Assembly (NCBI GenBank): GCA_951799425.1
Contig: OX637391.1
Coordinates: forward strand, 11,728,551-11,792,550
Direction of reading: 5' to 3'
DNA length: 64,000 bases
Origin: Ilex aquifolium
Taxonomy: Eukaryota > Streptophyta > Magnoliopsida > Aquifoliales > Aquifoliaceae
Shown in pieces: positions 11,970 through 23,523 of the stretch (positions are counted from its first letter, which is position 1; the number at the start of each line of letters is the position of its first letter). A program made the position numbers and the translations under genes. The notes below the pieces were generated by a model. It had not been told where the DNA came from. It saw only the letters and a list, made by a program, of their open reading frames with translations, and made no database searches.

Positions 11970-12634
11970 GGAGGATTACACCAGACTCCCTGTTATTTAA
12001 TCATTCAGACCTCTTATTATTTCAAATATTATACACAAACCCCTTAAAATTTATACATTCATAACATTTAAACCCCTGCGGTCAAATGTCCACTAGCACA
12101 CCCGTTAATAAATTACACGTAGACCTCCTAAAACATAATTAGTATATAATTATACTATCTATTGGAATAAAATTAAAAAATCAAAAAAGAGGTCAAACTA
12201 TAATAGATACAATATATTCTAATTTTAATTGGGGTAATTTGGTCGTTTAAACGACCAAATTAAATTCCAATAGACATTATAATTATATACTAATTATAAT
12301 TTTTTAAGAAAAAAATAGATTTTTATTTTTAATTTTATTTCAATAAATTTCATAATAGAACATGAATTTTGGTTGTAAAATTTAAAATAGTTGATATTCT
12401 ATTTTTAATTTGAGTATTTTTTTATTTAAATATAATATTTTAAACTTGAGGGTCTAAGTATTACATGCTACAAACTTCAGGGGTTCTGGATGTAATTTGC
12501 TAACGGATGTTGATGACGGGAGTCTAAGTATTACGTGTGTACAAACTTCAGAGGATCTGTGTATAATAGTTTAAATGTCAAGAAGTCTGAGTGATTAAGT
12601 GACAAACCTCATAAGGTTTAGATGTAATTCTCCC
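11970..12634. mobile_element. Fold-back transposon, 8-bp target duplication
   Basis: This 665-bp element starts GGAGGATTACACC and ends GATGTAATTCTCCC. TTAAATTT flanks both sides (11962-11969 and 12635-12642). The arms pair over most of their length. The centre (12235-12262) is a perfect 28-bp palindrome built on TTTGGTCGTTTAAACGACC. Words such as 'no-more-than CAAACTTCAGGGG' recur in each arm. It is related to 48541-49560. There is no ORF, and it could form a long hairpin RNA if transcribed. Confidence 0.75.
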
Positions 12635-12642
12635 TTAAATTT

Positions 12643-14690
12643 TTTGTCCTGTCGCTTGTTTGCAACCCATGGAATATGTTGGGTGCATTCATGACTGCTG
12701 GAACAAAAATTGTAATATAACAGCTAGAAAAATATTGCATTTAATTTAAACCTAACCAGTAAGTTCAACATTAGTTGGAATTCGAGAGATAGATCACTTT
12801 TTTGCTAAACAAATTGCAAGAGAGAGAAATTAATATCAGAGGCCAGTAAATGGGGTATTGACTCCCACTTCATAGCATTGAAATGTCATTGGGACACTAG
12901 TGATGCTATTTATAATTGAATATTCAACAATTTTTTTGCATGGCGAGGATTTATATACATCAACTAATTTATTATATTTTACATTTATAAAATTTAAAGT
13001 AATTTAAGATTTAATGATGTGGATAAATCCCTACCATTCCAAAAGAATTGTCTAGTTGGATAGAAAATGATAAATAAAAAGGTGAAAAATTAATCAATAC
13101 AACATGGGTTAGTGCACCAAGGAGTGTTATAAGGGGAGAAGAAGCTTGTTGATCTCCTTTGAACATCTCTCCCGTTTACCATTTACCCCATGTAATCACA
13201 AACACCACAATTTTGCTCCGAAGAATTCAACGAGATTTTCTACCAACTTTTTCACAAAAAAAAAAATTAGGAGCTTTCACTTAGGTATATTCATAGCCTT
13301 GAACTCCAATATCATTAGCCATTTTCTTCACTCAATCTTTTCTCAAAATTTTCGAAAATATATAAAAGTTCACTTAAAATGAAGTTTTCAATTACTCACT
13401 AACAATCACACTCGCAAAAGTTCACTCGAGGAAGTTCATCACTCACAATCTCAATATTTCAATGCAAGTTTGGCTTCTTTATTCATGTGTAGTATAAAAT
13501 GATTTTGTTATCATATTTTCTCGTGGTTTATGGCCATCATGCACATCTTCACAAGTGTCATTCGCTCAATTTGTGTGTAGAATTCTCACATGATAAACTT
13601 TACTATTTTTAATGTACAAGAGCTTTCTTTGTCTCATTAGATTTCTCTAGGAAGTTCCTTCATAGAGACATTGTGAAAAAAAATAATCTCGATATTTGTA
13701 AAACTTTTTAGAATACCCAAAAAAAACTCTCCTCACCTAAGCTTGCAACACCCTTATCACGTCTTCTTTTGTGAACCACTAGATGTGTTCTCCAAACCAT
13801 TGCAAAAAGTCTTTGTACTCCAATTAGGGATAAACATGAACCAAATTGAGTCGAGCACTAGTTTGTTTTTGGGCTCAGCTTGATTATTTTGCAAAAAAAA
13901 ATGTTCAGACTTAACTCTGACTCCTGATGATGAGTCTTAAATCTCTTGTTCAAGCTTGACTCCTCTTATGTTTATTTTATCTCTGTCTAAAATTAATACA
14001 CAAATTATACAGTCGTGGATGAAGGTGAAGAGTGAAAGTTTTAATCTCATGCATTGAATGGATGCATCACTAGCACTATGTATATTACATACATAATAGG
14101 TACATTAGTACATTTGAGTCCACAATCCATGCAAAAAGGATGGAGAAACCAGAGAAGTCAAGAAATAAGAAGAAATTAAAATTTTAAAATTTCAGAGTTT
14201 CTTTCATATCCATAATATTAATAGTTGTTCTATAATAAAATGCAATTTTCTTCTTTCCTAGCATCTCCTTCACTTTAGAAAACCTCTAAGAAACTATCTT
14301 ATCAAGGATTATAACATGAAACTTGGTGAAAGCTTTAGCTAGGTGTTGGACTTACAATGAATGTCTAGCATCTATACAAGTGTCATTGATCTATAGTTGG
14401 CCATAATTCTATTACGAAGTATAAAATATCTTGATATTTTTATGTACAAGATCTTTCTTTGCCTAACTAGATTTTTCATATTCTTCTAGAATTCTCTAGA
14501 ATATTTCTAGATTAAATTCAACGATTCAGACAACCACATAATTTTTGTTAAAGAATCAATCAACACAAAGCATAATTAGGATCAAATCCACTTCATGAAA
14601 TTTCAGGCTTCAATCACATATACCTAAAAACATATTGAATTTTCATGAAACAACCAGTCAAAGTTGAGCCTAAACAATTTTCGCCAGTAT
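12643..14690. other. Intergenic, no recognised gene
   Basis: AT-rich sequence with short open frames that lack codon structure or family resemblance. Nothing else can be supported. Confidence 0.4.
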
Positions 14691-14830
14691 TATCAAAACC
14701 GGACCGGACCGGCCAGTTGAACCGGTCCAACCGTGAACCGAGACCTAAGCTGGTCCGATTCTGGAGTTGAACCGTATAAGCAGTCGAACAAAAAAAAAAC
14801 CGTTAAATCGGCCGATTTTTTTATCAAATT
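14691..14830. mobile_element. MITE end with ACCGG-rich subterminal repeats
   Basis: ATTATCAAAACCGGACCGG is followed by several GGACCGG/GAACCGGTCC words, the usual end structure of a plant hAT-type MITE. A matching right end was not found, so this is a partial copy. Confidence 0.45.
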
Positions 14831-15634
14831 GAAAAACCGGACAGTTGGATTTCAAATAATATTAAAAAAAAAAATCCTATTTTTTGGGCAATTTTCCCTA
14901 AATCTTCAATTTCATTCCACCTTTTGCCTTCAATCTTCACTCCTAGGCGACCAGCTACAGGCGACGAAAGACGACGACAAATTAAATTAACATCAAATTA
15001 ACATTGAATTCATCTAATTTATATTCAAATTCGTCCAATTAACCCTCAATTAATCAATTTAACATCCAAAACTATTTTAAAAATATTCAATTTATCAAAT
15101 TAAATTTTAAAAATATTTAAAAAATATTCAATTTTAATTGACTTGAATTATAATTCATAAAAAAATATAATATAGACAAAAAAAAATTAATTATCTTACC
15201 CGATATCCCATGTAAACCGTTTGTCCAATAATCTGGATCCATATCAATTGGCAATTGGCCAGTAATATACCGACACATGAATGAATGAAATTTTGACACG
15301 ATACTAACCCATTTCCTGCCCAAATCCATTCCTCTTGCTTCTTCCGGACGCTTAGTAGCTGCAAATAGCTGGGTTGCTGCTTCACTTTTTTTCGTCTTTC
15401 TCTTTCTCTTTCTTTTCTGAGTTCTTCTCTTCTACTTCATTTCGGTTCCTCGTTCAAGTCTTCTAATTAAAGTGGTGATAACCTCCTCCTCTTCTCTAAT
15501 ATTTTTAATCTCAACTCAAAATATTTATAATGTAATTTCTGTTTAATCCCAGTACAAGTTCTATTGTTTAGCACAAAAAAATGAAACTATTTTTATTGTT
15601 AATGGTGGATTTTATATTTAGGGGGAAAAAGAGC
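14831..15634. other. AT-rich spacer before the LINE
   Basis: No gene recognised. It includes T- and CT-rich tracts around 15390-15500. Confidence 0.4.
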
Positions 15635-18437
15635 TCAAGTTAATCTGATCGGCCAGCAAGTTAATCTGATAGGCCACATGAGGGTTTTCTTTGAAGAGGG
15701 GCATATGAAAAAAGAGTTGAACATTACAAACGTGGTCCTTAGTCCTAAAGAAGCTATGCTTGAATTCATCACCCAATTCAGGCCGATAGCTTTGTGTAAC
15801 TTTTTTGTATAAGGTGATATCGAAAGTAATGGTGAACAGAATGAAAGACATGATTGGGTCTATTGTCTCCCCAAACCAGGCGGCCTTTGTTCCCAACAGA
15901 CAGATCCAGGACTGCTTAGCTATTACCAATGAAGTGTTTCATCATCTCAAGGGTAAGAAGAGAGGCAGAATCCCTGAGCTTGCTATCAAAATGGATATCA
16001 GTAAGTCATACGATAGAGTTGAGTGAGATTTTTTGGAAGCAACCTTGTCCAAACTGGGTTTTGATAGGCGTTGGTTCCAGCTTATTATGCAATGTGTGAG
16101 CACTGTCTCGTTCCAATTTATCTTGAATGGGGTGAGTATTGGGGAAGTTGTGCCACATAGGGGAATTAGGCAAGGTGATCCTCTCTCCCCTTATATGTTT
16201 ATCCTTATTGCAGATGTTCTTTTGCCAATGTTGCAAAGGGGTGTTGATGGGAGGCAGATTATGGGGGTCAAAATTAAGAGAAGAAGCCCAGCTGTCTCAC
16301 ATCTTTTCTTTGTGGACGACTCCCTGTTCTTTATCAAAGCAAAGGAGGGTGGGGTTAAGGAGCTCCTGCGAATTCTTCAAAGCTACTGCGAGGCGTCGGG
16401 ACAGTCTGCTAACTATCAGAAATCAGGGATTATTTTTTCCAGCAATACTACTGAGGAGCAAAAGATTTTCTACTGTCAGCTCTTGGGGATGCAGCCCCCC
16501 CCCCCCCCCCCCCCCACTATGCGAAATATTTGGGAATCCCTACAGTCTGGGGAAGATCTAAGAAGAAATTCTTTGCCTACCTTCTTGAGAGAGTAGCAAA
16601 AAAACTTCAAGGATGGAAAGGTTGTTGTCTCTCCCAGGCAGACAAGGAAGTGTTAATTAAAGCAGTAATCCAGGCAATCCCTAACTATGTCATGTCTGTG
16701 GTTGAATTTCCAAAATTATTTTGTGACAAGTTGAACTCTTATGTAAGGAACTTTTGGTGGAAAGGGAGTGAGGATAGGAGGGGAATCTGTTGGAGAAGGT
16801 GGGACAAAATGGTTGAAGCAAAGGCTGAGGGTGGAATGGGCTTCAAGGACTTCAAGCTCTTTAACCAAGCCCTCTTGGCCAAGCAATGTTGGAGACTGAT
16901 TCACCAACCTGATTCCTACTGGGTTAAATTTATGAAGGCAATCTATTTTCTCAATGATGATCTCATAAAGGCGAAACGTGGAACGAGACCCTCGTGGGTC
17001 TGGAGTGGCCTGCTGTATGGGAGAGAATTGCTAGAAAAAGGGCTTATGTGGCAAGTTGGAGATGGTTGTGACATCAATTTCTGGGAAGACAAATGGATTC
17101 TTCCCCTACTAAGCCAAACTATCCACTCTCAAATGCCCTAGGACTGTTCCATTCACAAGGTGAAGGATGTCATTATGATGAATCCTAGACGATGGGATAT
17201 TACCACTATGAGCAATGTGATTTCAAGAGAGGAGATGAAGGCTATTCAATCCATTCCTTTGTCAGTTAGAAGGGGAAGGGATAGAAGAATTTGGAGCCCT
17301 AGCAATAAGGGTGTGTACACAGTCATACCTGGTTACAGATTGGGTTGCAAGCCAGATTTGGATCAGTTGGTGGCTAGCTCCTCCTTTTCCCCACACCCCA
17401 AATTGTGGCAGTCCATTTGGAGTATGAAGGTGGTCCCTAAGATCAGACACTTTTGGTGGAAAGCATGTCTTAACATTCTTGCTACAAAGGAAAACTTGCT
17501 TAAGAGAAAATGTGCCCCATCCTCCTTGTGTCAGATCTGCAAGCTGGCTCCGGAATCCACTGAGCATATGTTGTTTGAATGTGAATGGACCAAATGTGTG
17601 TGGTTTGGGATGGGTCTTATGTTTCAAGGGGATGCTTCATCTTTCTTGTCTGTGGCCCGAAGATCATCCATGCTCATTCAGTCGGTGCAGGGAGCTCAGT
17701 ATAGACTCGAATTGTTGCGAAAAATGGCTACTGTGGGTTGGGAGATATGAAAAGCAAGAAACCAGTGTATCTTTAATATGGAGAAGGGCAATGCCTATGC
17801 TACTATCATTCGTGCCAAAGCAATGTGGAGTGACCAATTCAAAGTCAGTGAGGTTGAAGTATCAGAGGATCAAAGGAGCCCTTCAGCGGTGGGTTATGAG
17901 GGGTAACCACCACTGGCATCTGATTTTCGTATTTTTTGTGATGGTGCCTTCAAGTCTGACTCTTCCAAGGCTGCTTGCGGAGTAGTGGTTTGTAAGGATA
18001 ATGGGGAACTCGTGTATGGCTGTGCAAAATCTCTCCCTTCTGTTTCAAGTTCTTTCTCTGAAGCTGAGGTAGTAAGGAAGGTCTGCCTTCTAGCGGAAGC
18101 CCATCTGATCTCAAATATTACTATCATGAATGACTGTCTCAACATCATCAAACTCAGCTCAAATGAAGACGTTCCCTCATGGGAAATTAGTGTTATTATT
18201 GAGGATATTAGACACTTAGCTAGGTTATACAACTTTAGCTTCTTACACAAGCCTAGAGCCTCCATTAAGGCAGCTCACTGGGTCGCAACCACAATGTTAA
18301 ACAATTCACTCCAGTTGAATTGGTTAGGCTCCCCCCCCTCCCTCCCGGGAGCTTTCGGCTTTACTTTTGACTGATTGTAACCTCAATTTTCCTACTTAAT
18401 GATACAATCTCTTTGTTTTGCTGATCAAAAAAAAAAA
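15635..18437 (+). mobile_element. 5'-truncated plant L1 LINE (ORF2: RT, zf-RVT, RNase H-like)
   Basis: Reading begins inside RT (FITQFRPIALCN, about 15765). It continues through IVSPNQAAFVPNRQIQDCL, AIKMDISKSYDRVE, GIRQGDPLSPYMFILIADVL and the catalytic FVDD box (about 16308-16320). A zf-RVT region (IWSMKVVPKIRHFWWKACLN, CQICKLAPESTEHMLFECEW) and an RNase H-like end (FCDGAFKSDSSKAACGVVV) follow. The 3' end has an A run (18427-18437). AAAAAGAGC occurs before the start (15626-15634) and after the tail (18433-18441), a likely target duplication. There are in-frame stops (for example about 16024, 17139 and 17748), and a shift beside a long C run (about 16496-16515). The endonuclease part is missing, so it cannot move itself. 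A 21-bp direct duplication (15636-15677) marks its left edge. Confidence 0.9.
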
Positions 18438-18441
18438 GAGC

Positions 18442-18870
18442 AAGCTCATGGGTTTTTTATTAGTGAGAGATTTGTATAATCTAAATACTAAACCAGTTTT
18501 ATTGATCTTATTTGTATGTCATTGATGATGTTATTTCTCCATTGTAACGAGGATTGTTTGAAGACAATGAAAGGAAAGGAAAATAAAAAACTCGGCCATG
18601 GGATAAGGGATATTATGTAATTCTACACTGTGTAGGGGATATGTTGCATATGTGTATATATAACCATTCCACTCACTCATTCAGTTCATGAAACAACTTG
18701 GACTACAATGGAAGAATATGGAATATTGTGAGAAAGAAAAATATATAGAGATGGAAAAGTCATCAAAAAAATAAAAAGAGTTTTGCAAAAAGAAATCTAC
18801 ATCAAAAGCAAAGGTAAATCATAATACTAAATTATTTTTGTAACATGTGTTTATTTTGTGTGTTGTATAA
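18442..18870. other. Spacer between LINE and Ulp1-type relic
   Basis: AT-rich, with no supported feature. It may be the leader of the transposon-type gene that follows. Confidence 0.35.
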
Positions 18871-19891
18871 TGACAAATGTTTGATGGTACAATTGAGAAC
18901 CAGATGTTCACCGAGAATGATGGTGAAAGCAATAGAGAGGTTTAGTGATGAACAAAAATATGGGGTTGAAGAGATTGGTTTTGGAGGTTTGTTAAGCCTC
19001 AAATGCAAAATATTGATGAGAGATTTGTGTGACTGAATGGTTGAACATTTTGACCCTAATTTATGTGTGTTGAATATTCACGGGAAATCCTTAAAGTTCT
19101 CTCCTAAGGATGTAGAATCTATATTGGAGTTGAGATATGGAGGGGATAAATGTGGAGACAAGTGACCCCTATGAAAGAATAAAAGGAATCTGTAACTCCA
19201 TGTTCACTGAAATGAAGGATATTCCAGTGAACTATTTAAATAACAAATTGGATGAAATAAAGGTGGATTCAGAGGACTTTCAGCGTATATTTATCTTATT
19301 TGTACTTGGATGTCTATTATGTCATACAACAAAGACCTCAATTAGTAACTCATTTCTCCATTCTGTGGTGGATGTTGGTTCTTTGGGAGCGAAGAACTGG
19401 GCCAAGTTGGTGTTTGATGCCCTGATTGAGGGGGTGAAAAAATATAAGACATATGGATAAAACAACATTAGTGGTTGTCTACTAGTTCTCAAGGTAATGT
19501 ATTGATTACCTGAAAGATCTTGTACTTAGTATTATTTTTGTTTCGAATTGAGAGTAGTTGCTTGTTGTAGGTTGTTCTAATCGAGAGTAGTTCCTTGTTA
19601 TAGATTTTTTATCTTCAACACCTGACACCCACAGGGGTTTCCCTTGTGCCAATCAAATGTCAATCCATTTCCCGCATTGGAGCATGGGGTGATTTGGAAA
19701 AAAAAATGGTGTGGTTATTTTTAAGAAGTTGACAAATATGAAAGAGGTATCTATTGTTATTATTTGTTAATAAGTGATGTGTATGTATTTCAATTTCAAT
19801 TTGATTATTAGAGTATTAGAGTTATGATTGAAAGTTATGTATGTTATAGGTTCCAGTTGTAGGAGTAGTCCCCCTCAATGCACAACCACAT

Positions 19892-20100
19892 GTTCCACTT
19901 AGGGGTGTTCAAATTTCCGATTAGCCGCAATTTCCTACCCAACTCGACCCTATCCGACCCTATTGAATGGCTAGCCGAAAAAATCGGGTAAGAATGCGGA
20001 AGAGTTTTTGCTCTTCCAATTTGAGTAGGAATGCGGAATAGCCATTAATTTTCGTATTCCTACCCTACCCTACCCGCATTAATATATATATATTCTCTAA
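19892..20100. mobile_element. hAT-like element end (AGGGGTGTTCAAATTTC), left-facing
   Basis: AGGGGTGTTCAAATTTCCG is followed by repeated GGGTA/TACCC words and ends in a TACCCTACCC cluster. The inverse of the same sequence closes at 34679. No matching flanking duplication links the two, so they are best read as two copies of one family. This one interrupts the Ulp1-type relic. Confidence 0.45.
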
Positions 20101-21560
20101 CCCACCACTTGTCTTCCACCATTAAGCCCACCACCAAGCTCCAACATTTATCCCTCCTAATCTTGGCCGAAATTCTCAAGTGGAAAGTTTTTTTTTTTTT
20201 TGCCTTTTTCTTTTTCTTTCTTTCCTTCTTCTTCCCTTGGTTTTCTTCTTCTTTCTCTCTTGGTTCTTACTCTAGCCGAAATCCCCAAGTGCAAGAACCC
20301 TTTTCTTTTTCTTTTTTTTTTCTCTCATTTCCCTTAGCTTTGCATGTGACCTTACTTCTTGTTTTCCTTTCTAACCGTCACTTGCATTCCCCACCCTTGG
20401 TTTTATTATTTTATTTTATTTGCATGCAAGACATGTCTTGCATGTCTTCCAAAGTGGACTATTCCATCATTGCTTGCATATTATATATATATTCCTTATA
20501 CATATATTTCTTATATTTGTACACTTATATGTATATACCCCCCCCCCTTTTTTTTCTTGTATGCATATTTACACATAGACATGTATATACATATATCCAA
20601 AAATATTGATAAACCATTAAATTCGTATTTTGGACCCTTAACCACTCATTGCACATACTAACACATTTTTATTTTTATAGCAATAAATTAATGTCACATG
20701 CTTGTCACCCGATTAATTCCACATGCGCTAACGTACATAAAATAATAAAGTCATATACTATGTCAACATTCGTATTTAGCTTTTCACACTTTAAATAAAA
20801 CAATTTCCCCTATAATCATTATTTATAAAATTATCTTTGTCTTTTAAAATATTCATAATTCAGGTTCAAGTCTCATATCACCATTCCTAATTAAATAATG
20901 ATTATCAACCATGCGCATGCATATCACATGTGAATATGCTTACAATAAATATTTTTATCGAGATCAACACACTATTCATCATATTCCCGATATCTCCCTT
21001 TTTAATTTACGGACTAAAGTTTGACTGTGACTAGATTATGTAACATTCAAATTCATAATATTAAAATGTCTATAGTGCATTCTCGGGTCTCATATAGACA
21101 ATGAAGCAATCCATGAAGAAACCTTAAATGAATCCAAGTATGATAATCGGATGTGGATTCTGCTTCAAATGGTGCAAACACCAGATATAAAGGTTATGAA
21201 AGATACACCGTGACAACATTCAAATGCCATTGTAAACACACTTCACCTTCAACCGGCTTCACACTTATGCACGCAAAAAAAAATACAGCGCAAAGGTGCA
21301 ACAAAAATATAGCGCAAAGATGCTGAGAAAAAACTCTAAGTGGAAGCCAAATAAATACTTGAAATCACCATATGAGATTTTCAAGGTATGATAGGAATTA
21401 TAAAATCTATATTTTTAGTAATAAAAATATATATTCTAAATCTCTAATCTTGTTTGTGTAATCAACAACTTTATTTGAAGAAGTATGAAAATACTATCTT
21501 GAAGAAACACACGACAGATAAAGCGGTCGTATAACACGTCAAACTTAATTGTAGTTTTAG
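20100..21560. other. Insert or intron of the Ulp1-type relic, pyrimidine-rich
   Basis: CT-rich tracts (20190-20350), a C10 run (about 20539) and AT-rich DNA. There is no recognised protein. It separates the N-terminal block from the acidic repeat. Confidence 0.35.
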
Positions 21561-21621
21561 TTGATTACAAGATTAATCGATAATACAATATAATATTGCT
21601 CTATGTGTGTTATCACAGTTG

Positions 21622-22050
21622 GAAAATAATGGAACATTGTTTGAGAAGAAGATAGAGCAAGCTGGAAAGGAGATGGAGGAAACTGTAAAGAATGATGGAA
21701 ATAATGATGAAAATGAGGTAAATGCAAATAATGATGAAGAGGAGGAGATAGAGGCAGCTGGAAATAAGGGTGATGAAGATGAGGTGAATGCATATAAGAA
21801 TGAAGAGGAACAGTTGGAGGTAGCTAGAAATAAGGATGAAGAGGAGGTGAATGTAAATAAGGATGAAGATGAGGAGATGGAGGCAACTGGAAATAAGGAT
21901 GAAGATGAGGAGATGGAGGAAGCTAAAAATAAGGATGAAGATGACAAAGTTAGAATAAGGATGAAGAGAATGTGAATGCAAATAAAGATGAAGCGGAGAA
22001 GATGGAGGAAATTGTAAATAAGCATGAGACTAGTGTTAATGTATATATGG
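21622..22050 (+). repeat. Minisatellite coding acidic repeats (NKDEDEEMEEA type)
   Basis: Imperfect units of 36-60 bp built on AATAAGGATGAAGATGAGGA encode alternating Asn-Lys and Asp/Glu runs (NKDEEEVNVNKDEDEEMEAT and variants). The frame is open for 122 codons, so the repeat expanded in frame. It lies where the Ulp1-type family usually has a disordered acidic linker. Confidence 0.75.
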
Positions 22051-23523
22051 TTGAAAAAATAACAAAGGATGATGAGAAGACCGAAGTCAAAATACATAAA
22101 GTTCAAGAAATAACAATGTTTCACATTCTCTCAACTATCAACGTTCACGAGGTTTTGTACTCCACATTAAACATTTAAATGATTGTTTAAATAAATCTGT
22201 GTATTGACTTTATTTAAACAATTGTGCCACATTTAATAATACTCTTCATTATATTTAATAAACAGATTTCAGATTCCACCAGTTTATGGACCCCATCAGA
22301 TGGGGATTATTCACCCATTGATGAAATTAGTGATTATGATAAAATGTGTGTCTTGAATTACATATTTGACAACTCACTTGACATGACGTATTTATACTAT
22401 ATAGTTTGTGACATTACTAATCCATTTTTTGCATGAAACAATGAGACACTTATGAGATTTGAAACATGTTCTGCCAACATATATTCATTTATTAAATCTC
22501 TAAAATCAAGAAAATGATTGTTAGACATTGTGAATTAAAAATGGATTTATTTATTGTGTTTTTTATATTAACCAAATATTGATTTTGTACATTTTGACGT
22601 GAAGATAATAGATTTGACATCTTGTATTATTCTGAACGATGTGAAGTTTAATCCGTTTACAAAAAGGTCAAGGTGGTACCTACCCACATGGTTTGAGGTA
22701 ATGTGGTTTATTTGACTTTTTTAATCTTGAACATGTACAACGTGGGTTAAATGTGTACCCATATTTTACCTTCAATACCCAGCAAAAAGCATTTGGAAGG
22801 GTAAATGAAGGAAAAGAACAAGAAAAAACAATTGACTTGCTTAATTTTCAAAGGTATTTCATTTCAAATTTCAAGGACTGTGAAAAGGTATGTAGATGTC
22901 CTATTTTTTTTTTTTGTTTATAATTGTTCATTTACACAATAATTAATATCATTGTATTTGTTTATGCAAGTATGTAGATTTATATACCCATGAACGACAA
23001 TAACACCCATTGGTATTTATGCGTGGTGGATGTAGTGAAAAAAAAAGTTTTATTACTTGATTCTCTACCATTATATCCCAACAATAGCCATTTTTGTGCT
23101 GTTGCAAATGTGATTAAACAATTAAATCGAGTCATTTAGCTTGTCATACTTAATTACACGCCAACATTGATCAAGTGGCACACATATGGAGTGGATTGGG
23201 CTCCTAGGCAAACAAGTAGCTATGATTGTGGAATATTTGTCATAAAGGAGATGAATGCTCAATGTTTGGATCAATCATTCACAATTATGGTATGATAGCT
23301 ATTCTCTTTATTTAATATTTAATAGTACTAAATTAAATTTGTGTATGTAACATTTGTCAATTTAACTGTGATTATTGGTTATTGTTTTTAGGATGAATCC
23401 AGTACGATGCGGAAAGATCTAGCATTCGTAGTTGTTACTCACATATACAATGAATCAAAAAACAAGATCATAAGTAAGGCACAACAACACCAACAAAAGA
23501 ATTGTGGTAAAAATCGGAGATGA

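Larger units (their letters stand above)
18880..23523 (+). pseudogene. Transposon-type gene with C-terminal Ulp1 (C48) protease, plus-strand copy
   Basis: The N-terminal block (18883-19460) reads CSPRMMVKAIERFSDEQKYG, GGLLSLKCKILMRDLCD, HFDPNLCVLNIHGKSLKFS, then FQRIFILFVLGCLLC and ISNSFLHSVVDVGSLGAKNW. This domain is common in plant multigene families of transposon origin. An acidic repeat region (21607-22100) and a linker (22265-22400) follow. The Ulp1 domain (22980-23520) has THWYLCVVD, VLLLDSL and SSYDCGIFVIKEM, so the His, Asp and Cys of the triad are present. A stop after the N-terminal RDLCD, a frame change near 19143 and a stop inside the protease (about 23139) show decay. Ulp1 domains remove SUMO; plant Mutator-like elements often carry them (known). 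A convergent relative lies at 31183-26640. Confidence 0.72.

Noticed and set aside
17894-18265. Minus-strand 123-residue frame over the LINE end
   Set aside because: It is a shadow of the RNase H-like region read on the opposite strand.
10273-18437. One LINE with ORF1 at 10-11 kb and RT at 15.6-18.4 kb
   Set aside because: The two are on opposite strands and the RT copy has its own truncation point, A tail and likely target duplication.
21573-22124. Minus-strand 183-residue frame rich in Ser/Leu/Ile
   Set aside because: It is the reverse reading of the acidic GAT/GAG minisatellite; no family resemblance.
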